This document shows positions 14,842 through 21,522 of a stretch of 41,901 nucleotides of DNA, in pieces. Below the pieces are notes generated by a model. That model saw only the letters and a program-made list of their open reading frames with translations, was not told the origin of the DNA and searched no databases. Source of the DNA: Mycobacterium sp. GA-1841. GTDB taxonomy: Bacteria > Actinomycetota > Actinomycetes > Mycobacteriales > Mycobacteriaceae. The position numbers and the translations under genes were made by a program. Positions within the stretch are counted from its first letter, which is position 1; the number at the start of each line of letters is the position of its first letter. The DNA is taken from positions 1 through 41,901 of the forward strand of contig NZ_MBEQ01000037.1 in assembly GCF_001954135.1 (NCBI RefSeq). Reading direction: 5' to 3'.

Positions 14842-16145
14842 ACCGTCACCACCGCCTCCAGGGACTCCACTTCGTACGGGCGTGCTGCGGTGAAGGCACC
14901 GTAGCGGCATGTCTGACAGCCATTTTCGAGGTGACGAGCCACCACGTCGGGGAACTGCGCCAGAAGACTGGCCGCCACGTTGGCCGCGCCGTCGAGCGTC
15001 GCGCAGGCACCGCGGCCGCGCAACACCACCGACCATCGTTTGAGTCGGTCCAGATCTTCCTGGGTGGCCACACCGTCGCGCAGCCCAGTGGCCACCGCCG
15101 CCATCGCGGCCGTGCCGTTGAAGCACGATCCGCACTGGCCGGCGTTCTCGCGGTCGAAGTAGGCCAGCACCGACGCCGCGACCGCCACCGGGCAGTCATC
15201 GGTGAGGATCCCGATCGCGCCGCAACCCAGCCCGGTGCCCAAGGCCCGCACCGACTCGTGGTCCAGCGTGGTCTCGACGATGTCACGGTTGATCAAGCCG
15301 GCGAAGTACCCGCCCATCAAGGCTCCGCGGACACTGTCCGGTGTCACGCCGTGCAGCGTCAACAGATCGGCGAAGGCGACACCGTGCGGAAGCTCGTACA
15401 ACGCAGGTGGCCGTCCGGCCCCGGTGATGGTGGCCAGGAACGTACCGGGAGAGCCCTCGGTGCCGAGTTCCCGGAACGTCTGTGCGTCGTGCTGATGCAG
15501 ATACGCCAGGTGCGCCAGCGTCTCGACGTTACTGATCAGCGTCGGCTTGCCGGCCACTCCTTCCTCGAACGGGCGTGGAGGTTTGTCGGTGGGCTTGGCG
15601 GGGCCGCCGTTGACGGCATGGACGGCGGCGGTCTCTTCTCCCGCGACATAAGCCGGTGTGACGGTGAGTATTTCGATCGTCGGCCCGTCGAATCCGGCCG
15701 GTAGTTCGGCGAGGGCACGCTCGACGCAGGCGGCTGCCTGTGGATCCGACACGTACACCACGGCTCTATCGGCGCCGACGATCCCGGCCGCCAGGCGCAG
15801 GCCATCGAGTACGGCGTGTGGACGATTGCGCAATAGCCAACGGTCCTTGATCGAGGCCGGCTCCCCTTCTTCGCCGTTGGCGATCACCACGGAGCCGATC
15901 TCGGGTCTTTCGCGCCGGTGACCGTTGTCGCGCACCGCTCGCAGTTTCACCGCCAACGGGAAGGCCGCGCCGCCGCGGCCGAGGAGACCGCTGGCCTGGA
16001 CCTCGGACAACAGATGTGCCGGATCAACAAGGGGCGCATAGCCTCCGGCCTGTTGGTACTCGGCCAGGGCTTCGGGCCCGTCACGCAGCAGGCGCGCGGT
16101 GATCCCCGGCCAGGCCGCGACGGTCAGTTCGGCGGTCATGGTCAC
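14838..16145 (-). CDS. NuoF-like NADH:ferredoxin oxidoreductase flavoprotein
   Basis: A 435-residue homologue of complex I subunit NuoF, outside any nuo operon. FMN/NADH landmarks are GRGGAAFPLAVK at 56, NGEEGEPASIKDR at 90, YVAGEETAAVHAVNG near 166 and KPTLISNVETLAHL at 200. In the iron-sulfur region ENAGQCGSCFNG (333-344) and GRGACATLDG supply Cys338, Cys341 and Cys381. The first of the four N3 ligands in NuoF appears as Ala335. Two further Cys (410, 413) occur near the C-terminus. It starts at GTG 16145 (or ATG 16139), only 27 bp from the divergent gene at 16173. Coupling to the ferredoxin argues for a soluble NADH-to-ferredoxin reductase. Confidence 0.88.
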   Translation of the reverse strand: MTMTAELTVAAWPGITARLLRDGPEALAEYQQAGGYAPLVDPAHLLSEVQASGLLGRGGAAFPLAVKLRAVRDNGHRRERPEIGSVVIANGEEGEPASIKDRWLLRNRPHAVLDGLRLAAGIVGADRAVVYVSDPQAAACVERALAELPAGFDGPTIEILTVTPAYVAGEETAAVHAVNGGPAKPTDKPPRPFEEGVAGKPTLISNVETLAHLAYLHQHDAQTFRELGTEGSPGTFLATITGAGRPPALYELPHGVAFADLLTLHGVTPDSVRGALMGGYFAGLINRDIVETTLDHESVRALGTGLGCGAIGILTDDCPVAVAASVLAYFDRENAGQCGSCFNGTAAMAAVATGLRDGVATQEDLDRLKRWSVVLRGRGACATLDGAANVAASLLAQFPDVVARHLENGCQTCRYGAFTAARPYEVESLEAVVTV

Positions 16146-16159
16146 ATCCCGTCCCCGGT

Positions 16160-16165
16160 TAGGCT
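16160..16165 (+). promoter_or_regulatory. Possible -10 element (TAGGCT) for a leaderless transcript
   Basis: A TAnnnT hexamer ends 7 bp before the ATG at 16173, the spacing expected if transcription starts at or next to the start codon. No Shine-Dalgarno sequence is seen. Leaderless genes are common in mycobacteria. The assignment is by pattern only. Confidence 0.35.
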
Positions 16166-16172
16166 TACCGGC

Positions 16173-16646
16173 ATGAGAACTGCGGTGGTGCGCGTCGGTG
16201 TCGACCCGGCTGGGGAGCTCGGGGCGCAGCAGCTATCCGAGGGCATGGCAATGCTCCGGGAGTTGCTGGTCGAACGTGGGGCCGAGGTGCTGGACCACCA
16301 GCTCGCCGGACTGCCCGCGCATCGCCGCGAGGTCGAGGTGTTGATCACCGGCGATGATGCGCCAGAGCTGCAGGCCGTCGCTGTCGGGCTGTGCGCCAAA
16401 GCCTTTGGCACCTCGCCCACGCCGGGAGTGGTCACGTTCGTCAGCCGGGGAACCGATGAGGACGCATTGGGTGTGCTGGCCGGCTTCGGCCTGACCGGCG
16501 AGGTGAGCCGGGCCACCGATGCCGACGGATGGGACATCGTCACGGTCGCCCTGAAAAGGGCAGACCTGGACCGCATTCCGGAAAGCCGTATCCACACTGC
16601 GCTGGAGGCCTCGTTGAACTGCGAGGTCCACATCACTACGGTCTGA
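16173..16646 (+). CDS. Unrecognised 157-residue protein
   Basis: I do not recognise a family. The protein has a beta-strand start (MRTAVVRVGVD), an amphipathic helix (GMAMLRELLVERGAEVLDH), further alternating strands and helices, and ends in the strand CEVHITTV. There is no signal peptide, membrane segment or obvious cofactor motif; the composition is acidic and looks soluble alpha/beta. Codon use fits its neighbours, and the frame is divergent from the NuoF-like gene by only 27 bp, so both share one short promoter region. It converges on the hydrolase gene at 16664. A small accessory or regulatory partner of the NuoF/ferredoxin system is possible but unproven. Confidence 0.7.
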   Translation: MRTAVVRVGVDPAGELGAQQLSEGMAMLRELLVERGAEVLDHQLAGLPAHRREVEVLITGDDAPELQAVAVGLCAKAFGTSPTPGVVTFVSRGTDEDALGVLAGFGLTGEVSRATDADGWDIVTVALKRADLDRIPESRIHTALEASLNCEVHITTV

Positions 16647-16666
16647 GCCCGCGTGTGCAGGGCTCA
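16644..16666. terminator. Convergent hairpin containing both stop codons
   Basis: TGAGCCC-n9-GGGCTCA is a perfect 7-bp inverted repeat. The left arm begins with the TGA of the plus-strand gene. The right arm contains, on the minus strand, the TGA of the alpha/beta hydrolase. The convergent genes thus share one compact hairpin. Confidence 0.5.
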
Positions 16667-17578
16667 TGACGACCTCAGGAACTCGACGATCGCCGGGGCC
16701 GCCTGTACCCAGGTGTCGAACAGGCAGAACGTCTTACCGCCGCTCTGGGCGAACTTTTCACCGGCACGTTCCCAGGCATCCTCTGGCCACGGCGGGTCGA
16801 TGAGATTGGACCCCTTGATCAGGCAGCTCACCTCAAGCGAGGTGCGCTTGGGATGATCCCAGTCGTTCTCTCCACCCCGGATGATCAAAGTGGGAACGGT
16901 GATGTTGTCGAACATCTCGTCCGGTACGCCGGGAATCGTCTGGCCGGGCTTCGACACGAACGCGTTGAGCCAGCGCAGCATCACCTTGAGGAACTCGTCG
17001 GGGTCGAGATCCAGCAGGCGCTGACGGTTGGCCGGGTTCTGCTCGATCCGTTCGCGCCATTCCGGCACGTTGAGCAAGCCCTCGATGCCCAGACCGCGCA
17101 CGGCCAGGATGCTCGGCGTCACGTAATGCCCGCCCAGGACGAAGGAGCCATAGACCCCGCCGACGATGTTCCACACCACGAGCTTTCGCACGATCTCCGG
17201 ATACAGCATCGTGGTCAGCATCGAATCCCGCGCTCCACCGGAGCCGCCGAGGATGAAACACGGCCCGATATCGAGCCCGGTGATCAGCTTGTAGAGCGTC
17301 TCGGCCCGCATGTGCGATTCGCTTAGCCCGTAGAACTGCACATCGGAGCGGCCGCAGTTCGGCCGGTCCCACAGCAGCACCCGATAGCCGGCCTCGACGA
17401 GCGCCTCCGCCAACGGTCGCAGACCTGGAATGTCCTTGCTGAACCGGCCGCCCGGGGTGAGGGCGATGAAATCTCCCTTGTCGCCCAGGATTTCGTAGAC
17501 GACATTGCCGCCGTTGATCTCCAAGGTCTTCTCGCCCGGCTTGAGTTCCGGGGTGCCGACAACCAGCTCACTAGTCAC
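16664..17578 (-). CDS. Alpha/beta hydrolase of the MhpC-like group
   Basis: A 304-residue alpha/beta hydrolase. The strand motif LLWDRPNCGRSD is followed by the nucleophile elbow LGGSGGARDS (Ser113) and an acid-strand candidate IIRGGENDWDHP. The segment where the catalytic His is expected reads NLIDPPWPEDAW, and no His occurs in the last ~60 residues. The only late His directly follows the acid segment, so the triad is atypical. The GTG start at 17578 overlaps the Rieske stop as GTGA. Operon context (two amidohydrolases and a Rieske ferredoxin) suggests C-C bond or ester hydrolysis in ring or side-chain degradation. Confidence 0.88.
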   Translation of the reverse strand: MTSELVVGTPELKPGEKTLEINGGNVVYEILGDKGDFIALTPGGRFSKDIPGLRPLAEALVEAGYRVLLWDRPNCGRSDVQFYGLSESHMRAETLYKLITGLDIGPCFILGGSGGARDSMLTTMLYPEIVRKLVVWNIVGGVYGSFVLGGHYVTPSILAVRGLGIEGLLNVPEWRERIEQNPANRQRLLDLDPDEFLKVMLRWLNAFVSKPGQTIPGVPDEMFDNITVPTLIIRGGENDWDHPKRTSLEVSCLIKGSNLIDPPWPEDAWERAGEKFAQSGGKTFCLFDTWVQAAPAIVEFLRSS

Positions 17579-17964
17579 GCCATCACCAACACTTCGTTGT
17601 CCACGACCCGCACCGGGTAGGTACGGATGCTCCATTCCGGCTTCACCGCGGTGGTGCCGGTTGCCAGCTCGAAACCCCATTGGTGCCAGGGGCAGTAGAT
17701 GTATTCCTTGTCGCGCACCATCACCGCGTCGCCCGGGACGTTCTCGTCGACCACGGTGCGGCCCCGAGCCCGGCCCGAGCACAGCGGACCGCCTTCGTGC
17801 GGGCAGTAATTGGCGATGGCATAGAACGTGCCGTTGACGTTGTACACGCCGACACCGTGGCGGCCGATCGGCACCAGTTTGTGTGTGCCGGGCGGGATTT
17901 CGTCGACGGTGGCGACGACGTGCTCGCGTCCCTGCGCGAGTCTGGCGGGCTTCTCGGGTGTCAT
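17575..17964 (-). CDS. Rieske [2Fe-2S] ferredoxin
   Basis: A 129-residue soluble Rieske protein. The two ligand pairs are seen as NYCPHEGGPL and IYCPWHQWGFEL (Cys-x-His and Cys-x2-His). There is no membrane anchor and no mononuclear-iron oxygenase domain, so it is an electron-transfer component rather than an oxygenase. No oxygenase large subunit is encoded nearby; its partner may be elsewhere, or it may serve the hydrolase/amidohydrolase operon in another way. The ATG at 17964 overlaps the upstream amidohydrolase stop (TGATG), and its own stop overlaps the hydrolase start. Confidence 0.93.
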   Translation of the reverse strand: MTPEKPARLAQGREHVVATVDEIPPGTHKLVPIGRHGVGVYNVNGTFYAIANYCPHEGGPLCSGRARGRTVVDENVPGDAVMVRDKEYIYCPWHQWGFELATGTTAVKPEWSIRTYPVRVVDNEVLVMA

Positions 17965-19106
17965 CAGAAGACCCGCACCTGTCCTTCGAGGACCGGAACG
18001 GTCTCGGGCAGCTTGTACGTCTCGATGCCGTTGCGGAACATGATGGCCTCCCGCGCATGTTCGGGCAGGTGTTTGACCAGCCAGCGGGGATCGTCGAAGG
18101 TCCAGTGCGGGTAATCGCTGGAGTACAGCAGGATCTTCTCGCACTCCATCCACTCGAAGGCCCGCGACAGCTCGGTCTTGTCCTCCGGGTAATCCAGTGG
18201 CTGGGTGGTGAACTTGATGTGGTCCTTGACGTACTCGGAGGGCTTGCGCTTGATGTCCATGTAGCGCCGCCGTGCTTGATAGATGGCGTCCATGCGCCAC
18301 ATCAGCGGCAAGATCCAGGTGAACGCATGCTCGACGAACACGACGCGCAGCGTCGGGAACCGGTCGAACACCCCGTCGAAGATCAAGCTCATCACCTGGT
18401 TGGCCGCCAATAGCGAATAACTCACCATGAAATCGTGGTTGTAGCTGGGCAATCCGACCGGCGGAGCCGGCAGCGTCTCGAACTCTCCGCGGGACAGATG
18501 ACAGCTCACCGTGATGTCGTGCTTGGTGGCCGCCGCCCAGATCGGGTCGTATTTCGGATCACCCCACGACGGGCGCGGCTCGGCCTTCATCAAGATCTGG
18601 GCCATGAAGGGGTGTTCGGCCCATTCTTCGATCTCGGCCACGGCCGTCTGCGGTTCCTCGATGGCGATGCAGATGGACCCGCGCCAGCGTTCGTGCCAGT
18701 TGTTGTGCGGATCGAGCCAGTGGTTGGCCAGCCAACGGTTGACCGCGGTGCAGTACGCCGCAGTGGCCTCACTGAGCCGGTGCTCGGAGTGCGTCGGCTC
18801 CAGAATCGCGATGTCGGAGCCGGCCTCCATGATGAGCTGGCGCAGCGCCATGTCGGGATCGCTGCAGGCGAATTCACCGTCCGGGGGGAACGCGTCGACC
18901 CGCATGGCGTAGGCGTGCGCGTAATCGGGGGCGTCGTAGTAGATCTGCTCGCCGACCTTGTGGCTCAGGAAGTACTTGCTGCGCCACGGTTCGGGGATGT
19001 AGTCGAGTAATTCACCGCGGCGCGGCATCGGGTGCACGTCGGAGTCGACGCACCGAATCGCAATCCGCTCTTGTGCCGGTACCCGCGGGTTCGCCGTCAC
19101 GGACAT
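17964..19106 (-). CDS. Amidohydrolase family 2 (ACMSD-like), active-site intact
   Basis: A 380-residue metal-dependent hydrolase/decarboxylase of the ACMSD/LigW-type TIM-barrel superfamily. Visible metal or active-site positions are DSDVH at 21-25, SCHLS (His203), VEHAFTWILP (Glu259-His260) and SSDYPHW (Asp331). The family hydrolyses or decarboxylates aromatic and ring-derived carboxylates. GGGAGG lies upstream of the ATG at 19106. It follows a related amidohydrolase by 22 bp and overlaps the Rieske gene by one base. The pair may act on one ring-opened or cyclic intermediate, perhaps as a heteromer (inference). Confidence 0.92.
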   Translation of the reverse strand: MSVTANPRVPAQERIAIRCVDSDVHPMPRRGELLDYIPEPWRSKYFLSHKVGEQIYYDAPDYAHAYAMRVDAFPPDGEFACSDPDMALRQLIMEAGSDIAILEPTHSEHRLSEATAAYCTAVNRWLANHWLDPHNNWHERWRGSICIAIEEPQTAVAEIEEWAEHPFMAQILMKAEPRPSWGDPKYDPIWAAATKHDITVSCHLSRGEFETLPAPPVGLPSYNHDFMVSYSLLAANQVMSLIFDGVFDRFPTLRVVFVEHAFTWILPLMWRMDAIYQARRRYMDIKRKPSEYVKDHIKFTTQPLDYPEDKTELSRAFEWMECEKILLYSSDYPHWTFDDPRWLVKHLPEHAREAIMFRNGIETYKLPETVPVLEGQVRVF

Positions 19107-19128
19107 GATTACCTCCCTCGGTCGGGCG

Positions 19129-20241
19129 TTACTGTGCCGCAGCGGCGGTGGTCGCGAGCGCGTCTTGAAGGCCGTACAACTCGGCCGCGTTGCGCCACAG
19201 CAACTTCTCGCGTTGCTCTGAGCTGAACGCGCTCGGGATCTTCGGCTCGTTCAGTTGCCAATGCGGGTAGCTGGAGCCGAACATCACCATGTTTTCCTTG
19301 CCGGTGAAACTCAGCCACTCCCCGGCGAATTCGACGTCGCCCGGACCGTCGAGCGCGCCCTGGACGAAGTAGACATGGTCCGGCAGGTAGTCGCTGGGCA
19401 TCTTGGGCGCCCACGGCGTCTGCTCCAGGTGCGGACGGCCGAAGCAGTCCATCCGCCACATGAACGGTGTCAACAGATCCGCCGCGCCGTCGGCCCAGAC
19501 GAACTTCAGCGTCGGCGTCCGTTCGAACACACCCTCGGCGATCATGTTCATCAGGTGATAGATGTAGTTGAGGGCCATGAAGCCCAGGTACTGCTCGTAG
19601 GTTCGGGTCTTGCCCGACGGGGTCGGTGCGAACTGGATACCGGCCCCACCCTCGATGTGCACGGCCACCGGCAGACCCGCCTCGGCAGCCGCCTCCCACA
19701 ACGGCCAGAACTGCGGCTTCCCATAGAGCTCGCGGGACTGCATCGGGACGCCGATCTGCACCACCCGGGGGTGGTCCTTGTATTTGTCGATTTCACGCAG
19801 GGCGCCGACGATGTCGTCGGGATTGACCCGGATGGTGCCGCGGAAGCGGTCGCCATGGGCGTCATGTTCGAGCCAGCGCTGCACCATCATCGCGTTGTGC
19901 GCCGCGGCCAGCGCGGTACCGAGGTGACGGTCGGGCATGATGCCGCGGGTCATCGGGTGCAGGATCGCCACGTCGACACCGCGGTCGACGAAGAGGTGCT
20001 GCGCGGTGATATCCGGATCGGAGCCGGGGTACTGACGGTCGGGACCCTTGGTGCCCGTGGCGTATTCGCCGCCCGGTGCGCCGTACCAGTTCATCTCGTA
20101 ATCGGGGAACCCGCGGCTGGCGAACGGTTCCTTCAAAAAGTTCTGTCGCAGGTCCTTGTTCGAGCCGAAGAAGATGTGCACGCTCGCATCGATGAGTGGC
20201 GTTCCCGCACTGCCAGGTTGCGCAGGGTCGTTGATCGCCAA
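19129..20241 (-). CDS. Amidohydrolase family 2 paralogue with altered metal site
   Basis: A 370-residue relative of the next gene. DASVH (18-22) and AVHIEGG (His195) are retained. The segment corresponding to EH/SEGG reads ADGAADLLTPF, and the late Asp of the family (SDYPHW) is Ser324 in FGSSYPHW. Loss of that Asp should weaken or change catalysis, so this may be a structural or substrate-binding subunit. The start chosen is TTG at 20241, with GGAGGA five bases upstream; the open frame upstream of it is unsupported. It heads the operon with the second amidohydrolase, the Rieske protein and a hydrolase, divergent from the acyl-CoA dehydrogenase pair. Confidence 0.9.
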   Translation of the reverse strand: MAINDPAQPGSAGTPLIDASVHIFFGSNKDLRQNFLKEPFASRGFPDYEMNWYGAPGGEYATGTKGPDRQYPGSDPDITAQHLFVDRGVDVAILHPMTRGIMPDRHLGTALAAAHNAMMVQRWLEHDAHGDRFRGTIRVNPDDIVGALREIDKYKDHPRVVQIGVPMQSRELYGKPQFWPLWEAAAEAGLPVAVHIEGGAGIQFAPTPSGKTRTYEQYLGFMALNYIYHLMNMIAEGVFERTPTLKFVWADGAADLLTPFMWRMDCFGRPHLEQTPWAPKMPSDYLPDHVYFVQGALDGPGDVEFAGEWLSFTGKENMVMFGSSYPHWQLNEPKIPSAFSSEQREKLLWRNAAELYGLQDALATTAAAAQ

Positions 20242-20346
20242 GACTGTCCTCCGATGTTCGTCCGGTACGCGGTGCGCACGGGTCGATGGCGACGTGCTCG
20301 CGACGCCGGACCGTACCGCCAGTCTAGATCCATATTCTTCGATAGC

Positions 20347-20361
20347 AAGAACATTGTTCTC
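20347..20361. promoter_or_regulatory. AAGAAC-ATT-GTTCTC palindrome, operator candidate
   Basis: The core AGAACATTGTTCT (20348-20360) is perfectly symmetric. It lies about 106 bp upstream of the amidohydrolase start at 20241, in the 276-bp divergent promoter region, and fits the GAGAAY-n3-RTTCTY pattern seen at 5796 and 20470. The half-site spacing of 3 bp differs from the 2 bp I recall for KstR sites. Confidence 0.5.
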
Positions 20362-20427
20362 GGAACATCTAAGCGCTTCGCTGCAGGTGAGTGCGGGTGC
20401 TGACCACTCGCACAGCTCGAGAAACCG

Positions 20428-20484
20428 GAGAATCGGTACTTGTCCCAGGAGAACGTAGCACCGTCTGAAGAGAATGCTATTCTC
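20428..20484. promoter_or_regulatory. Phased GAGAAY half-sites ending in a GAGAAT-GCT-ATTCTC palindrome
   Basis: GAGAAT at 20428, GAGAAC at 20449 and GAGAAT at 20470 recur exactly every 21 bp, two helical turns, on the same strand. The last is half of a perfect palindrome, GAGAAT-GCT-ATTCTC (20470-20484), 33 bp before the GTG at 20518. The arrangement suggests cooperative binding of a regulator on one DNA face, controlling the acyl-CoA dehydrogenase pair. The rest of the 276-bp gap shows no gene. Confidence 0.5.
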
Positions 20485-20517
20485 CAAACGACGTGACAGT
20501 GCGGTAGGAGGCGGCGG

Positions 20518-21522
20518 GTGCTACTCGAATTCGATGCCGATCAGCGGCTATGGCAGGAGACCGTGCGTGACGCGGTGACCAAACAATGCCCGGCAACGCT
20601 GGTCCGCGAGGTGGCCGAACAGGGTGTCGACCCGACACCGCTGTGGCAGAGCTATATCGACCAGGGCTGGACCGAGCTCACCGATTCTGAGAATGCGGTG
20701 GAGCTGGCCATAGTTCTGGAAGAGCTCGGCCGCGCCACCGATCTGACGCCCTACCTGGCCACGATGACGCAGTACGCGCCGCTGGCAGGAGACCGCTTCG
20801 ATGCGGCCAAGGCCGGCACCGTGGTCTACACCGGTGTGACCGCCAACCGCGACGCCGCCGGTTGGGTGCTGAGCGGGACCGCCCATCATGTGCTCGACGG
20901 TGATCGCGCCGAGAACCTCGCCGTGATCACCGATGCCGGTGTCTTCCTGGTCGACGCGGCCAAAGTTTCCGTCACGCGTAGTTCCGTGTTCGATCCGGTG
21001 CTGCATGTGGCCGAGGTGCGGTTCGACGACGTCCACGTCGAGGACACCGACCGCGTTCACGTCGACACGGAAAAGGCGCGCCATTTGGCGCTGACCGGCA
21101 TGGCGATCACCATGGTCGGCGCCTGCCAGCGCGTCCTCGATCTCGCCCTCGAACACGTCAAGCAACGCCAGCAGTTCGGGGTGGCCATCGGGTCGTTCCA
21201 GGCGGTGCAACACAAGGCCGTCGACATGCACGTCGCGATCGAAAGGGCCCGGGCGCTCTCGTACTTCGCAGCTCTGACCATCGCCGCCGACGACCCGCGC
21301 CGGCGGCTGGCGTCGGCGATGGCCAAGGCTGCTGCGGGGGAGTGCCAGGCGATCGTCTTCCGCCACGGCCTGCAGTTGTTCGGTGCCATGGGCTTCACGT
21401 GGGAGAACGACGTGCAGTTCGCGCTCAAGCGGGCCAAGGCCGGTGAGCTGCTGTTGGGTGGCGCCGCCGAGCACCGCGCCCAGATCGCCGCCGAATACCG
21501 CACGACCTACAGGGGACTGTAA
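20518..21522 (+). CDS. Acyl-CoA dehydrogenase, small subunit type (FadE-like)
   Basis: A 334-residue acyl-CoA dehydrogenase-fold protein, shorter than the usual ~380-400. The C-terminal segments VKQRQQFGVAIGSFQAVQH and FGAMGFTWENDVQFALKRA are typical of the short partner in two-gene FadE pairs. Steroid-degrading actinobacteria use such pairs as alpha2-beta2 heterotetramers (ChsE4-ChsE5, ChsE1-ChsE2) to dehydrogenate branched or ring-linked side chains. The GTG at 20518 is supported by AGGAGG 7 bases upstream. Its TAA is immediately followed by the ATG of the long partner. It likely acts with that partner on a bulky acyl-CoA (inference). Confidence 0.92.
   Translation: MLLEFDADQRLWQETVRDAVTKQCPATLVREVAEQGVDPTPLWQSYIDQGWTELTDSENAVELAIVLEELGRATDLTPYLATMTQYAPLAGDRFDAAKAGTVVYTGVTANRDAAGWVLSGTAHHVLDGDRAENLAVITDAGVFLVDAAKVSVTRSSVFDPVLHVAEVRFDDVHVEDTDRVHVDTEKARHLALTGMAITMVGACQRVLDLALEHVKQRQQFGVAIGSFQAVQHKAVDMHVAIERARALSYFAALTIAADDPRRRLASAMAKAAAGECQAIVFRHGLQLFGAMGFTWENDVQFALKRAKAGELLLGGAAEHRAQIAAEYRTTYRGL

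Noticed and set aside
20348..20360. AGAACATTGTTCT as a KstR (cholesterol regulator) site
   Set aside because: The half-sites are separated by 3 bp rather than the 2 bp of the KstR consensus I recall, and matching 3-bp-spaced copies occur at 5796 and 20470, so a different regulator is more likely.
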